Part shown: one piece after another, positions 1-8,299 of the stretch
How the letters are laid out: every line of letters begins with the position of its first letter
Position numbering within the stretch: position 1 is the first letter of the stretch
Source of the DNA: Rhodobacteraceae bacterium UBA6213
GTDB lineage: Bacteria > Pseudomonadota > Alphaproteobacteria > Rhodobacterales > Rhodobacteraceae
Reading direction: 5' to 3'
DNA length: 64,000 bases
Assembly (NCBI GenBank): GCA_002421605.1
Contig: DISJ01000016.1
Coordinates: 1 to 64,000 of the forward strand
Position numbers and translations under genes: made by a program
Notes under the pieces: generated by a model
The model's input: only the letters and a program-made list of their open reading frames with translations
The model's database searches: none
What the model was told of the DNA's origin: nothing

Positions 1-19
1 CTTTCGCGAGGGCAAGTGG

Positions 20-106
20 CGGAGCCGAAGGGATTCGAACCCTCGAGACGGTTCCCCGTCTGCGCCCTTAGCAGGGGCGTGCCTTCGACCACTCGGCCAC
101 AGCTCC
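20..106 (-). tRNA. tRNA-Ser (anticodon GCU)
   Basis: Read on the minus strand this gives a full cloverleaf of 87 nt. The 7-bp acceptor stem is GGAGCTG/CGGCTCC with one G-U pair and discriminator G at position 20. The anticodon loop CTGCTAA contains GCT, which reads AGC/AGU serine codons. The T arm holds GGTTCGAATCC. The long variable arm with a GACGG/CCGTC stem is typical of class II serine tRNAs. No CCA is encoded in the DNA. Confidence 0.97.
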
Positions 107-377
107 GTCGCCCCGTTTAATGAAGGGCTTTGCGAGGAGCAAGCGGAAAGGCGAGGGGTGTTGTGTCTGAGTAGCACGCACGTGTGCTTTTTGCAAAATC
201 GGTTGCTCTCAGGCAAGCGCGTTCGCGCGGGGCGCGCGTAGGCTGTGCTGGCGTGGGCGTGGTGGTCAGCGGCCACGCTGGTGCGGCTGCCTGTGTGCAC
301 GTCATTGGTCGCTGCCGCGCCCCCTTGCGCCGGGGCGCGATTGCCCCGAAACTCGGCGCCATTCCGAAAGGCTCTCG

Positions 378-1418
378 ATGCTTACCCCTGACCCCAGCTT
401 GCGCGCAGCCCCTATGCCCGAAGATGCCGACCGCGCCTTGCGCCCGCAGGTGCTGGAAGAGTTCGTCGGCCAGCAAGAGGCGCGCGCCAACTTGCGCGTG
501 TTCATTGATAGCGCCCGGATGCGGGGGCAGGCGATGGATCACACGCTGTTCCACGGCCCCCCCGGCTTGGGCAAGACCACGTTGGCGCAGATCATGGCGC
601 GCGAATTGGGCGTCAACTTCCGCATGACGAGCGGACCGGTGCTGGCCAAGGCGGGCGATCTGGCCGCGATTCTGACCAATCTTGAACCGCGTGATGTGCT
701 GTTCATCGACGAGATTCACCGCCTTTCGCCGGCAGTGGAAGAAGTGCTTTACCCGGCGATGGAGGATTTCGAGCTGGATCTGGTGATCGGCGAGGGGCCT
801 GCCGCGCGCACGGTGCGGATAGAGTTGCAGCCCTTTACGCTGGTCGGCGCCACCACGCGGTTGGGACTGTTGACTAACCCGCTGCGCGACCGGTTCGGTA
901 TTCCCACGCGGCTGGTATTTTATTCCGAGGACGAGCTTGACCTGATCGTGGCACGGGGCGCGCGGCTGCTTGGCATACCCGCTGAACCTGCCGGCACGCG
1001 CGAGATCGCGCGGCGCGCGCGTGGCACGCCACGCATTGCCGGGCGGCTTTTGCGGCGGGTAGTGGATTTTGCGCTGGTCGAGGGCGATGGGCGGTTGACC
1101 CGCGAAATCGCTGACAGCTCGCTTACCCGGCTTGGGGTCGACGGGATCGGCCTTGATGGGGCCGACCGGCGCTATCTCATGCTGATTGCCGAACACTACG
1201 GCGGCGGGCCGGTGGGGGTTGAAACGCTCTGCGCGGCCCTTTCGGAAAGCCGCGATTCGATCGAAGAAGTGATCGAGCCATTCTTGCTGCAGCAAGGCCT
1301 TGTTCAGCGCACCCAGCGCGGGCGCGTGCTTGGTGCGCGGGCATGGACGCACCTTGGGCTGGCGGCGCCGCGGCTTGCGGGGTCGGGCGATCTTTTTGAG
1401 GGGGAGGGGCAGGCGTGA
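378..1418 (+). CDS. ruvB: Holliday junction branch migration helicase RuvB
   Basis: RuvB is the hexameric AAA+ motor that, with RuvA, drives branch migration of Holliday junctions in recombinational repair. The 346-aa product has the usual family length. Walker A GPPGLGKT lies at residues 60-67 and the Walker B/DEIH box at about 108-114. The C-terminal winged-helix region follows, with the family phrase GGPVGVETL. The ATG at 378 keeps the short acidic-proline N-terminus seen in relatives; ATG 414 is a less likely alternative. RuvA and RuvC are not in the window and may lie upstream of the tRNA. The stop overlaps the GTG start of the next gene, so the two are probably cotranscribed. Confidence 0.97.
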   Translation: MLTPDPSLRAAPMPEDADRALRPQVLEEFVGQQEARANLRVFIDSARMRGQAMDHTLFHGPPGLGKTTLAQIMARELGVNFRMTSGPVLAKAGDLAAILTNLEPRDVLFIDEIHRLSPAVEEVLYPAMEDFELDLVIGEGPAARTVRIELQPFTLVGATTRLGLLTNPLRDRFGIPTRLVFYSEDELDLIVARGARLLGIPAEPAGTREIARRARGTPRIAGRLLRRVVDFALVEGDGRLTREIADSSLTRLGVDGIGLDGADRRYLMLIAEHYGGGPVGVETLCAALSESRDSIEEVIEPFLLQQGLVQRTQRGRVLGARAWTHLGLAAPRLAGSGDLFEGEGQA

Positions 1419-1810
1419 TACGCGCGTGGATAGCGGTGTTGGTTCTGGTATTGGCGACAAGCGCAGCGGTCGCCGAGGGGCCGGGCGACTGGTCAGGAAA
1501 ATACGCATTCGATCTGCTTAACGCGCCTGAAATGGAGCAGTCCTTGTCGGCGCTGGTAGGCGCAGATGCATTGGCCGAGGCCCGCGAAGTGGTGGTTGTC
1601 GGGTCAGAGATGGTTGTCGATGGCGAATGGGTAGCCGGTTTTGGCTGCATGGCGCATGCCTGTGGCGACGCATATGGCGCAGTTGCAATTTCAACGCGCG
1701 ATGGCCGGTTGGTTATGGCGCTGCGTCGCGCGGGCGAGCCAGCGCGGCTTTGGGGCGAACTTGGACGCGCTTTGCCAGGCGCGGTGCTGCAGGTTCTTGC
1801 CGGACAATAG
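1415..1810 (+). CDS. Small secreted protein resembling Ivy-type lysozyme inhibitors
   Basis: The 131-aa product begins with a signal peptide of about 20 residues ending AVA. The mature part carries a C-M-A-H-A-C motif at residues 78-83, followed by a strand with GAVAI. This resembles the CxxHxC loop of periplasmic Ivy (inhibitor of vertebrate lysozyme), whose histidine enters the lysozyme active site. Overall length and the strand after the motif also fit that fold. This is inferred from one motif and the topology, not from a database match. It starts with GTG overlapping the ruvB stop (GTGA) and sits just upstream of the tol-pal genes, which fits an envelope role. Confidence 0.6.
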   Translation: MIRAWIAVLVLVLATSAAVAEGPGDWSGKYAFDLLNAPEMEQSLSALVGADALAEAREVVVVGSEMVVDGEWVAGFGCMAHACGDAYGAVAISTRDGRLVMALRRAGEPARLWGELGRALPGAVLQVLAGQ

Positions 1811-1831
1811 GGCGGGCAAAGGCATTCGGGG

Positions 1832-2449
1832 GTGGCAGTGCAGGCGGACGAGGTTGAGCGGCTTTTCCGGCAGAGTGGGGCGTATAGGTTTGCGCGTTGG
1901 GGGCGCCCGATCGTGCCGGTGGTGTTTGGCGTTGATGACGCTTCGCTCGCATTCGTCAAAGGCGCGATCGAGGCGGTGGTGCAGCTCGCTGGGCACAAAA
2001 TGGCCGAAACCGACCCCGAGCTTGGCGCCAACCTGTTGCTGTTCTTCCTGCGCGACTGGGATGAATTGACCGAAGTGCCGGGGCTTTGCGACATGCTGGG
2101 TGATGTGCCCAAGCTGGTGGATCGCCTGCACGCGCGCCGCGCGAACCAGTATCGCACGTTCCGCTTTGATGAAGGTGGCGCGATCAAGGCCTGCTTTGCC
2201 TTTGTGCGCTTGGACGCGGCGCTTGCCGATCTACCTGCCGAGACCGTGGCGCTGGGGCAAGCGGTGCAGGCGATCCTTGCCTGGGGCGAAGACGCGTTTG
2301 CCGAGCGCCCTGCGCTGGTAGATGCGCAAAGCGGCGCGATGCTGCACCCCGAAGTGGCCGCCTTGATCCGCGCTGCCTACGACCCACTGCTGCCTCTAGC
2401 GGCAAGCGACGCTAGCCACGCGCTGCGGCTGGCGGCGCGGGTAGTGTAA
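1832..2449 (+). CDS. Conserved hypothetical protein, cytosolic
   Basis: A 205-aa acidic, helix-rich product with no signal peptide, membrane segment or recognisable catalytic motif. It begins with GTG 21 nt after the preceding stop; an AAAGG stretch about ten bases upstream could serve as the ribosome binding site. Strong third-position GC and steady codon use support coding. It lies between the Ivy-like gene and ybgC on the same strand and is probably in the same transcript. I recognise it only as a type of protein seen beside tol-pal in Rhodobacteraceae and can assign no function. Confidence 0.75.
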   Translation: MAVQADEVERLFRQSGAYRFARWGRPIVPVVFGVDDASLAFVKGAIEAVVQLAGHKMAETDPELGANLLLFFLRDWDELTEVPGLCDMLGDVPKLVDRLHARRANQYRTFRFDEGGAIKACFAFVRLDAALADLPAETVALGQAVQAILAWGEDAFAERPALVDAQSGAMLHPEVAALIRAAYDPLLPLAASDASHALRLAARVV

Positions 2450-2509
2450 TCGGGCACTTGTCATTCCGACCCCCAGGTCGCAGTCTGCCGCCGCTACGGA
2501 GGCGTGCGT

Positions 2510-2911
2510 ATGACCCATCGGTTCGATCTGCGAATCTATTACGAAGACACCGACCTTGCGGGCATCGTCTATTACGCGAACTACCTGAAGTTCATCGAGC
2601 GCGGGCGAAGCGAGTGGATCGCGGCGCTCGGGGTCGATCAGATGGCGCTTCAACGCGATGCGGGCGTGGTGTTTGCGGTGCGCCGGGTGGTGGCAGACTA
2701 TCTCAAGTCCGCGCATTTTGGCGAAAATCTCTGCGTCGTCAGCCGTCTGACTGGGGTTGCTGGCGCGCGCTTCGAGATGGCGCAGCAAGTGTTGCGCGGT
2801 GACGAGGTGCTCTTTACCGCCGACGTTACCTGCGTCTGTATCGGCGCAAATGGCGTTGCTACGCGAATTCCGGCGGAAATTCGCCGTCTGCTGGCGCAGG
2901 ATCTGGTCTGA
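2510..2911 (+). CDS. ybgC: Tol-Pal system-associated acyl-CoA thioesterase YbgC
   Basis: YbgC is a cytosolic hotdog-fold acyl-CoA thioesterase, conserved as the first gene of tol-pal clusters and linked to phospholipid metabolism. The family signature is present near the N-terminus: YYEDTDLAGIVYYANYL holds the catalytic aspartate and the HxxY-like segment, followed by FIERGRSEW. The 133-aa length is typical. I chose ATG 2510 over the in-frame GTG 2504 because the product then starts MTHRFDLRIYYEDTD, as in relatives. It precedes tolQ by 114 nt. Confidence 0.95.
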   Translation: MTHRFDLRIYYEDTDLAGIVYYANYLKFIERGRSEWIAALGVDQMALQRDAGVVFAVRRVVADYLKSAHFGENLCVVSRLTGVAGARFEMAQQVLRGDEVLFTADVTCVCIGANGVATRIPAEIRRLLAQDLV

Positions 2912-2972
2912 GGTGGCACGAAACTGCCAAAATGACGCAGATGTGTTGGCTTTCCCCTTCACCGCGTGTAAT

Positions 2973-3001
2973 TTGACTGCCAATCAGAGCCACGTGAATG
3001 T
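2973..3001 (+). promoter_or_regulatory. Possible sigma-70-type promoter before tolQ
   Basis: TTGACT at 2973-2978 is followed 17 nt later by GAATGT at 2996-3001, inside the 114-bp ybgC-tolQ gap. The -35 is good and the -10 is weak. It would allow tolQRAB to be transcribed apart from ruvB-ybgC. Position and spacing are the only evidence. Confidence 0.3.
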
Positions 3002-3025
3002 GGCCTAACAGGCGAGCAGAGATCC

Positions 3026-3724
3026 ATGGAACCTAACGTCCTTGCCGCAGCGCAAGAGATCGACTTTTCGTTGCTGGCTATTTTTGGCCGCGCCTCGTTT
3101 ACCGTGCAGCTGGTGATGCTGCTTTTGACGCTGGCAAGCTTCTGGTCTTGGTCGATTATTATCCGCAAATTCATCGCCTATCGCTTCGCGCGGCGCGAAG
3201 GCGCGGTGTTTGACCGCGCTTTCTGGTCGGGCGAGCCGCTCGATGAATTGTTCGATGCGATCGGGCCTGCGCCGATCGGGGCTTCGCAAAAGATTTTCGC
3301 AGCGGGCATGCTTGAATGGCGGCGCAGCCACCGTCAGGACGGCGGGCTGATTGCAGGCGCGCAGGCGCGTATCGACCGCAGCATGGATGTGGCGATTGCC
3401 AAGGAAAGCGAACGACTTGACGCGGGTTTGCCGTTTCTGGCGACGGTCGGCTCTACCGCGCCCTTCGTGGGGCTGTTTGGCACGGTATGGGGCATCAAGG
3501 TGGCGTTTGAGGGCATCGCTATTTCGCAAAACACTTCGCTTGCCGTGGTGGCACCGGGCATTTCAGAGGCGCTGATGGCAACCGGCCTTGGCCTGCTTGC
3601 CGCAATTCCGGCAGTGATCGCCTATAACAAGCTTTCCGCCGATAGCGACCGCATCAGCTCGGGCTACGAAGCCTTTGCCGATGAGTTTGCAACGATCCTG
3701 TCGCGCCAACTGGACGCGGAATAA
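3026..3724 (+). CDS. tolQ: Tol-Pal energising protein TolQ
   Basis: TolQ forms the inner-membrane proton channel with TolR and powers TolA, which links the inner membrane to Pal during outer-membrane constriction. The 232-aa product has one membrane span near residues 24-46 and two C-terminal spans around 135-195. Between and before these lies the ExbB/TolQ/MotA signature, including TVGSTAPFVGLFGTVWGI and the last span with LLAAIPAVIAYN. It starts with ATG 3026 and is followed 3 nt after its stop by tolR. Confidence 0.97.
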   Translation: MEPNVLAAAQEIDFSLLAIFGRASFTVQLVMLLLTLASFWSWSIIIRKFIAYRFARREGAVFDRAFWSGEPLDELFDAIGPAPIGASQKIFAAGMLEWRRSHRQDGGLIAGAQARIDRSMDVAIAKESERLDAGLPFLATVGSTAPFVGLFGTVWGIKVAFEGIAISQNTSLAVVAPGISEALMATGLGLLAAIPAVIAYNKLSADSDRISSGYEAFADEFATILSRQLDAE

Positions 3725-3727
3725 GCC

Positions 3728-4216
3728 ATGGGCGCGGGAGTGATAGGCAAGGAAAGTGGAGGCGGGCGGCGCAGACGGCGCAGCATGCATCGTCGCCACG
3801 CGGCGATGAGCGAGATCAACGTCACGCCTTTTGTCGATGTGATGCTGGTGCTGATGATCATCTTCATGGTCGCAGCGCCGCTATTGACCGTCGGTGTCCC
3901 GCTTGAACTGCCAAAGACCGCCGCGCGCGCCGTGCCTGCCGAGCAGGAAGAACCGCTGACGATCTCGTTAACACTCGACGGGCAGATCATGGTGATGAAC
4001 ACGGCGGTGCCGGACAGCGAACTGATTGCTCGCCTGCAAGCAGTTTCAGCGGAACGCACCTCTGACAAGCTGTTCCTGCGCGCCGACGGGGCTATCACCT
4101 ATGAGCGCGTGGTTCAGGTGATGGGGGCATTGAACAACGCAGGCTATTCCAACATCGTGCTTGTGACCGACGCGGGCGGACCGGGATTTGCCGGGCAGAC
4201 CGTGCCGGCCAACTGA
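3728..4216 (+). CDS. tolR: Tol-Pal protein TolR
   Basis: TolR is the ExbD-like partner of TolQ. The 162-aa product has a basic cytoplasmic N-terminus, then SEINVTPFVDVMLVLMI with the proton-conducting aspartate in the single membrane helix (about residues 30-55), and a periplasmic domain. It runs 3 nt behind tolQ and 23 nt before tolA, so translation is probably coupled. The arginine/histidine-rich first 25 residues are slightly longer than in E. coli TolR. Confidence 0.96.
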   Translation: MGAGVIGKESGGGRRRRRSMHRRHAAMSEINVTPFVDVMLVLMIIFMVAAPLLTVGVPLELPKTAARAVPAEQEEPLTISLTLDGQIMVMNTAVPDSELIARLQAVSAERTSDKLFLRADGAITYERVVQVMGALNNAGYSNIVLVTDAGGPGFAGQTVPAN

Positions 4217-4239
4217 AACAGGTCAGGCAACAAACGCCG

Positions 4240-5388
4240 ATGGATAGGGCAGACAAGATCGGCACGGGCCTTTCGGCGGCGCTCCATTTGGGGTTGATCG
4301 CCTGGGTGGCCTTTGGCGGTGCGCTGTTTCGCCCACGGCACGAGCCGCCGGTGCAGATGACCGAGGTTTCGGTAATGTCAGAGGCGGAATTTGCAGCGTT
4401 GACGGCAGCGGCCCCCCGCCCAACCGAGGCCCCGCGCGCGGTTCCGCCCGCGCCGCAGGCCGATGCTGCCACAGAGAGCCCCACCAGCGAAACGCAACCG
4501 ACGGTCGCACCGCAAGCCGACCCTTTGCCTGAACCGCAGACCGAGCCAGACCCTACCCCGCCCGAGCCTGTATCCGAGCCCGTTACGGTGCCCGAGACGA
4601 CGCCGGTGCAGCCGATCGCGCCGCCGACCGAGGCACCACCCGCACTGATCCCAGAGCTGAGCCCCAAGGCGGCGCCGCGCCCGGTGCAGCGCGTTGCCCC
4701 CACGCCCTCTGAAGCACCGCCCCCCGATGTGGCGGTATCGGAAACCTCGGTCGCGGCCGTGGCACCGGAACCTAACCCCGAGGCCGAACCCGTGCCCGAG
4801 CCGCCGCTTGCCGCCGAAGCGCCGCCTGAGGCGACCACCCAGATCGTCACCGAAGCAACCGAAACAACCGAGGCGCCCAGTGCGGCCCCCACCAGTGCGC
4901 CGCGCCCGGCGCAGCGCCCGCAACGCACCGAGCCTGCGGTTGCCGCCGCAACACCTGCCGCCCCCGCAACGCCTGCGGCCCCGGCGGTTGACCCGCTGAT
5001 GGCCGCGCTGGCCGAGGCGCAAGCACCCACGACCAATCCCGGCACCGGCGGCGTCGGCAGTGCATCCTCTGGGCCGCCGCTGACTGCAGGTGAGCTTGGC
5101 AACCTGCGCAGCGCGATCAGCGCTTGTTGGACCGTCGGTGCCGCTTCGACCGAAACGCTTCGCAGCGTTGTCACCGTTGGCATCACCATGACGCCGAGCG
5201 GCGAAGCAGAGTCGGTGCGCATGATCTCAGCCGATAGCCCAAGCGATGCGGCCGCAAATACCGCTTATGACATTGCCCGCCGCACAATCTTGCGCTGCAT
5301 CGGCAAAGCGGGGCTGCCGGCGGAAAAATATGCGACATGGCGCGAAATTGAGATGGTTTTCGACTATAACGGAATGCGACTGCGATGA
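4240..5388 (+). CDS. tolA: Tol-Pal linker protein TolA (TonB-like C-terminus)
   Basis: TolA is anchored in the inner membrane by one N-terminal helix (about residues 10-30) and reaches across the periplasm to TolB/Pal. The 382-aa product has that anchor. It is followed by about 220 residues very rich in Pro, Ala, Glu and Thr, and a folded C-terminal domain from about residue 285 with a conserved cysteine in ISACW. The Pro/Ala/Glu spacer replaces the long Ala/Lys helix of enteric TolA, as is common in Rhodobacterales. Identification rests on position between tolR and tolB and on topology, since sequence conservation is low. Confidence 0.9.
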   Translation: MDRADKIGTGLSAALHLGLIAWVAFGGALFRPRHEPPVQMTEVSVMSEAEFAALTAAAPRPTEAPRAVPPAPQADAATESPTSETQPTVAPQADPLPEPQTEPDPTPPEPVSEPVTVPETTPVQPIAPPTEAPPALIPELSPKAAPRPVQRVAPTPSEAPPPDVAVSETSVAAVAPEPNPEAEPVPEPPLAAEAPPEATTQIVTEATETTEAPSAAPTSAPRPAQRPQRTEPAVAAATPAAPATPAAPAVDPLMAALAEAQAPTTNPGTGGVGSASSGPPLTAGELGNLRSAISACWTVGAASTETLRSVVTVGITMTPSGEAESVRMISADSPSDAAANTAYDIARRTILRCIGKAGLPAEKYATWREIEMVFDYNGMRLR

Positions 5389-5536
5389 ACCCTTGGCTCA
5401 TCTTGAGGCGGCTACCGGATCCGCTCGACAGCCAACGGCGAAAATCCGCCCCGGCCACAGAAATGAGGATGAAGTGATGCGCACCCGCGGCCATAGTGGC
5501 ACCACGACCCCAACCCCGACTGAAGGGACACGCCCG

Positions 5537-6862
5537 ATGATTTTGCGGCTTCTTTTGATTGCAGCACTTGCCAGCGTTGCCCTTGCCCCGGCCCCCGCCG
5601 CACAGGCCCAATCGAGCCCGCTGCGCATCGAGATCACCCAAGGGGTGATCGAGCCCTTGCCCTACGCGGTGCCCATGTTCATTGCCGAAACACCCGAAGC
5701 AGCGCAGGCGGCGGCAGATATTACTGCGGTGGTGACTTCGGACCTTACCGGCACCGGGCTGATGCGCGACATCGCGGCAAGCGCGCATATTGGCCGCATC
5801 ACGTCCTTTGACGCGCCAATCGTTTATGCCGATTGGAAGGCGATCAACGCACAGGCGCTGATCGTCGGCTCAGTAGGGGTGTCGGGCGGGCGCTTGACGG
5901 TAAAGTTTCGCATGTTCGATGTGTTTTCGGGTGCCGAAATGGTCGGCCAGCAACTGGGCGGCGGCGAGGCAAGTTGGCGGCGGATTGCGCACAAGGCCGC
6001 AGATGCCGCCTATGCTGCGATCACCGGTGAGGGCGCGTATTTCGACAGCCGCGTGGTGTTCGTGGCCGAAACAGGCGATAAAGGCGCGCGGCAAAAGCGC
6101 CTTGCGGTGATGGATTATGACGGCGCCAACCTGCAATATTTGACTGATAGCAGCACAATCGTGCTGTCGCCGCGTTTTTCACCCACCGGCGATCGGGTGC
6201 TTTATACCACCTTTGAAACCGGCTTCCCGCGCATCAAGCTGATTGACGTGGCAGCGGTGACGGGGCGGTTTCTGGCAGAGCAGCCGGGCACCATGACCTT
6301 TTCGCCGCGGTTTTCGCCAGATGGCGCGCGCGTTGTCTATTCGCTTGAACAGGACGGCAACACCGACCTGTGGCTGATGGATATTGCGTCGGGCGCGGCA
6401 AATCGCCTGACCAACAGCCCGAGCATCGAGACGTCTCCCTCATTCTCGCCCGACGGCAGCAAGATCGTGTTTGAAAGCGACCGCTCGGGCACACAGCAGC
6501 TTTACATCATGCCCGCGGCCGGTGGCGATGCCGAGCGGATCTCGTTTGGCGACGGGCGCTATTCGACCCCGGTCTGGTCACCACGCGGCGATCTGATCGC
6601 GTTCACCAAGCAAAGCCCCGGCCGGTTCCACATTGGCGTGATGCGCACCGACGGTAGCGAAGAGCGGCTGTTGACCGCCTCATTTCTTGATGAAGGCCCA
6701 ACCTGGGCGCCGAATGGACGCGTCATCATGTTCACTCGCGAAACCTCGGGTGCGGCAGGCGAGGCGCGGCTGTATTCGGTCGATATTTCGGGGCGCAACC
6801 TCAAGCAAATTCCGACGCCCGGCCCGGCCTCTGACCCGGCCTGGTCGCCGCTGCAACCGTAA
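5537..6862 (+). CDS. tolB: Tol-Pal beta-propeller protein TolB
   Basis: TolB is a periplasmic protein with an N-terminal alpha/beta domain and a six-bladed beta-propeller that binds Pal. The frame is open further upstream, but ATG 5537 starts a clean signal peptide (MILRLLLIAAL... ending AQAQ), giving 441 aa. GAAGGG lies about ten bases before it. The propeller is visible as repeated SPDG/SPxGD blades, for example SPRFSPDGARVVYS and SPSFSPDGSKIVF. It is separated from tolA by 148 nt and from pal by 80 nt. Confidence 0.96.
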   Translation: MILRLLLIAALASVALAPAPAAQAQSSPLRIEITQGVIEPLPYAVPMFIAETPEAAQAAADITAVVTSDLTGTGLMRDIAASAHIGRITSFDAPIVYADWKAINAQALIVGSVGVSGGRLTVKFRMFDVFSGAEMVGQQLGGGEASWRRIAHKAADAAYAAITGEGAYFDSRVVFVAETGDKGARQKRLAVMDYDGANLQYLTDSSTIVLSPRFSPTGDRVLYTTFETGFPRIKLIDVAAVTGRFLAEQPGTMTFSPRFSPDGARVVYSLEQDGNTDLWLMDIASGAANRLTNSPSIETSPSFSPDGSKIVFESDRSGTQQLYIMPAAGGDAERISFGDGRYSTPVWSPRGDLIAFTKQSPGRFHIGVMRTDGSEERLLTASFLDEGPTWAPNGRVIMFTRETSGAAGEARLYSVDISGRNLKQIPTPGPASDPAWSPLQP

Positions 6863-6942
6863 CGCTGCTGCCTGATTCCCAAGCCCGCGGCAACCTGTTA
6901 GAATGCCTCTGATCGAGCCAACAAAAACGAAGGCGAAACCCC

Positions 6943-7461
6943 ATGTCCATGATTACCAAATCACTTCTCATCGTCGCTGCCCTCGGGCTGGCGGCGTGCA
7001 ACAACCCTGATCGCTATGACAGCGCGAACGGCGCTGCCGGTGCGGGTGCCGGTGGCATCACCTCATCCGCGCTTGGTGATCCGTCGGACCCGCGCTCGCC
7101 AGCCTATTTCATGCAAACGGTGGGCGATAAGGTGCTGTTCGCTGTCGATCAATCGACCCTGACCACCGATGCGCGCAATACGCTGATCGGGCAAGCCGTC
7201 TGGATGACGCAGAACACACAGTATTCGGCCATCATCGAAGGCCACGCCGATGAGCAGGGTACCCGAGAATACAACCTTGCACTGGGCGCACGACGCGCCA
7301 ACGCGGTGCAAGAGTTCTTGATTTCGCAAGGCGTCTCGCCAAGCCGGTTGCGCACCGTGTCCTATGGCAAGGAACGCCCGCTGGCGATCTGCTCGACCGA
7401 AGATTGCTACTCGCAGAACCGCCGTGCGTTGACTGTGGTTTCACTTGGCGCAGGCGTATAA
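6943..7461 (+). CDS. pal: Peptidoglycan-associated lipoprotein Pal
   Basis: Pal is the outer-membrane lipoprotein that binds peptidoglycan and TolB. The 172-aa product has a lipoprotein signal with lipobox LAAC (lipidated Cys near residue 19). A Gly/Ala-rich linker follows, then an OmpA-like domain with the family core IEGHADEQGTREYNLALG and RANAVQEFL. The C-terminal Cys pair flanking STED (about residues 153 and 158) is also seen in other alphaproteobacterial Pal proteins. It ends just before cpoB. Confidence 0.97.
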   Translation: MSMITKSLLIVAALGLAACNNPDRYDSANGAAGAGAGGITSSALGDPSDPRSPAYFMQTVGDKVLFAVDQSTLTTDARNTLIGQAVWMTQNTQYSAIIEGHADEQGTREYNLALGARRANAVQEFLISQGVSPSRLRTVSYGKERPLAICSTEDCYSQNRRALTVVSLGAGV

Positions 7462-7471
7462 GGGGATGAAG

Positions 7472-8299
7472 ATGCGGTTTTGGGCGGTGCTGGCGGTTGC
7501 GCTTTCGCTGGCCATTCCGGCTGGGGCGCAGGACAATTCAGCAACGCTTGCTTCGATCCGCACAGAACTCGGCGCGCTCGCAAGCGAGCTAGAAGCGCTG
7601 CGCGCCGAGTTGATCAGTGGCAGCGGATCTGGTTTGGTTGCGGCTGGCGGGGTTGGCGCGCTGGAACGGATGGACGCAATCGAGGCGGCGCTGGTGCGGC
7701 TGACCGGGCAAAGCGAGGCGCTTGAAAACCGCATCAACCGTGTTGTGGCTGATGGCACCAACCGACTGGGAGATCTGGAGTTCAGGCTCTGCGAGCTGGA
7801 AACCGGCTGCGACATTTCTAAACTGGGTGCCACACCGTTAATTGGCGGCGGGACAGCGTCTGTAGTCGGGGGCAGCTTTGGCGGCTCGACCGTGCAGGGC
7901 ACGGGCCCAGAACTGGCAATGAGCGAGCAGGCCGATTTCGACCGCGCCAAGGCAGCACTTGACGCGGGCGATTTTGCAAATGCTGCCGAGCTTTTTGCCC
8001 GCTTCAATCAAACCTATACGGGTGGGCCGCTGACGGCGGATGCGCTTTATCTGCGCGGTCAGGCGTTGCAGGGCGCGGGCGACATTGCGGGCGCGGCGCG
8101 CGCTTGGCTCGAAAGCTTTGCCGGGGCGCCAGACGGGGCGCGCGCGCCCGAAAGTTTGCTGATGCTGGGCCGTTCGCTGGCCGATCTGGGGCAGGTGCCC
8201 GAGGCTTGCGCGATGTTGACCGAGGTGGGGCTGCGCTTTCCCACCGCCGCCGCCGCTTCTGAGGCGAGCGCGATGATGCGCACGCTGAACTGCCCGTGA
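7472..8299 (+). CDS. cpoB: Tol-Pal cell division coordinator CpoB (YbgF)
   Basis: CpoB is a periplasmic protein that coordinates Tol energy with peptidoglycan synthesis at the septum. The frame opens inside pal, but AGGGG at 7461-7465 is correctly spaced from ATG 7472; ATG 7466 would be too close. From 7472 the product is 275 aa. It has a signal peptide ending AGAQ, a coiled coil over roughly residues 25-90, a linker with two cysteines, and C-terminal TPR repeats from about 155 (ALDAGDFANAAELF, ALYLRGQALQGAGDIAGAA). Its stop overlaps the tilS start. Confidence 0.92.
   Translation: MRFWAVLAVALSLAIPAGAQDNSATLASIRTELGALASELEALRAELISGSGSGLVAAGGVGALERMDAIEAALVRLTGQSEALENRINRVVADGTNRLGDLEFRLCELETGCDISKLGATPLIGGGTASVVGGSFGGSTVQGTGPELAMSEQADFDRAKAALDAGDFANAAELFARFNQTYTGGPLTADALYLRGQALQGAGDIAGAARAWLESFAGAPDGARAPESLLMLGRSLADLGQVPEACAMLTEVGLRFPTAAAASEASAMMRTLNCP

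Noticed and set aside
4095..5222. Minus-strand open frame of 375 codons opposite tolA
   Set aside because: Gly/Ser/Ala low complexity produced by the complement of the Pro/Ala/Glu region of TolA.
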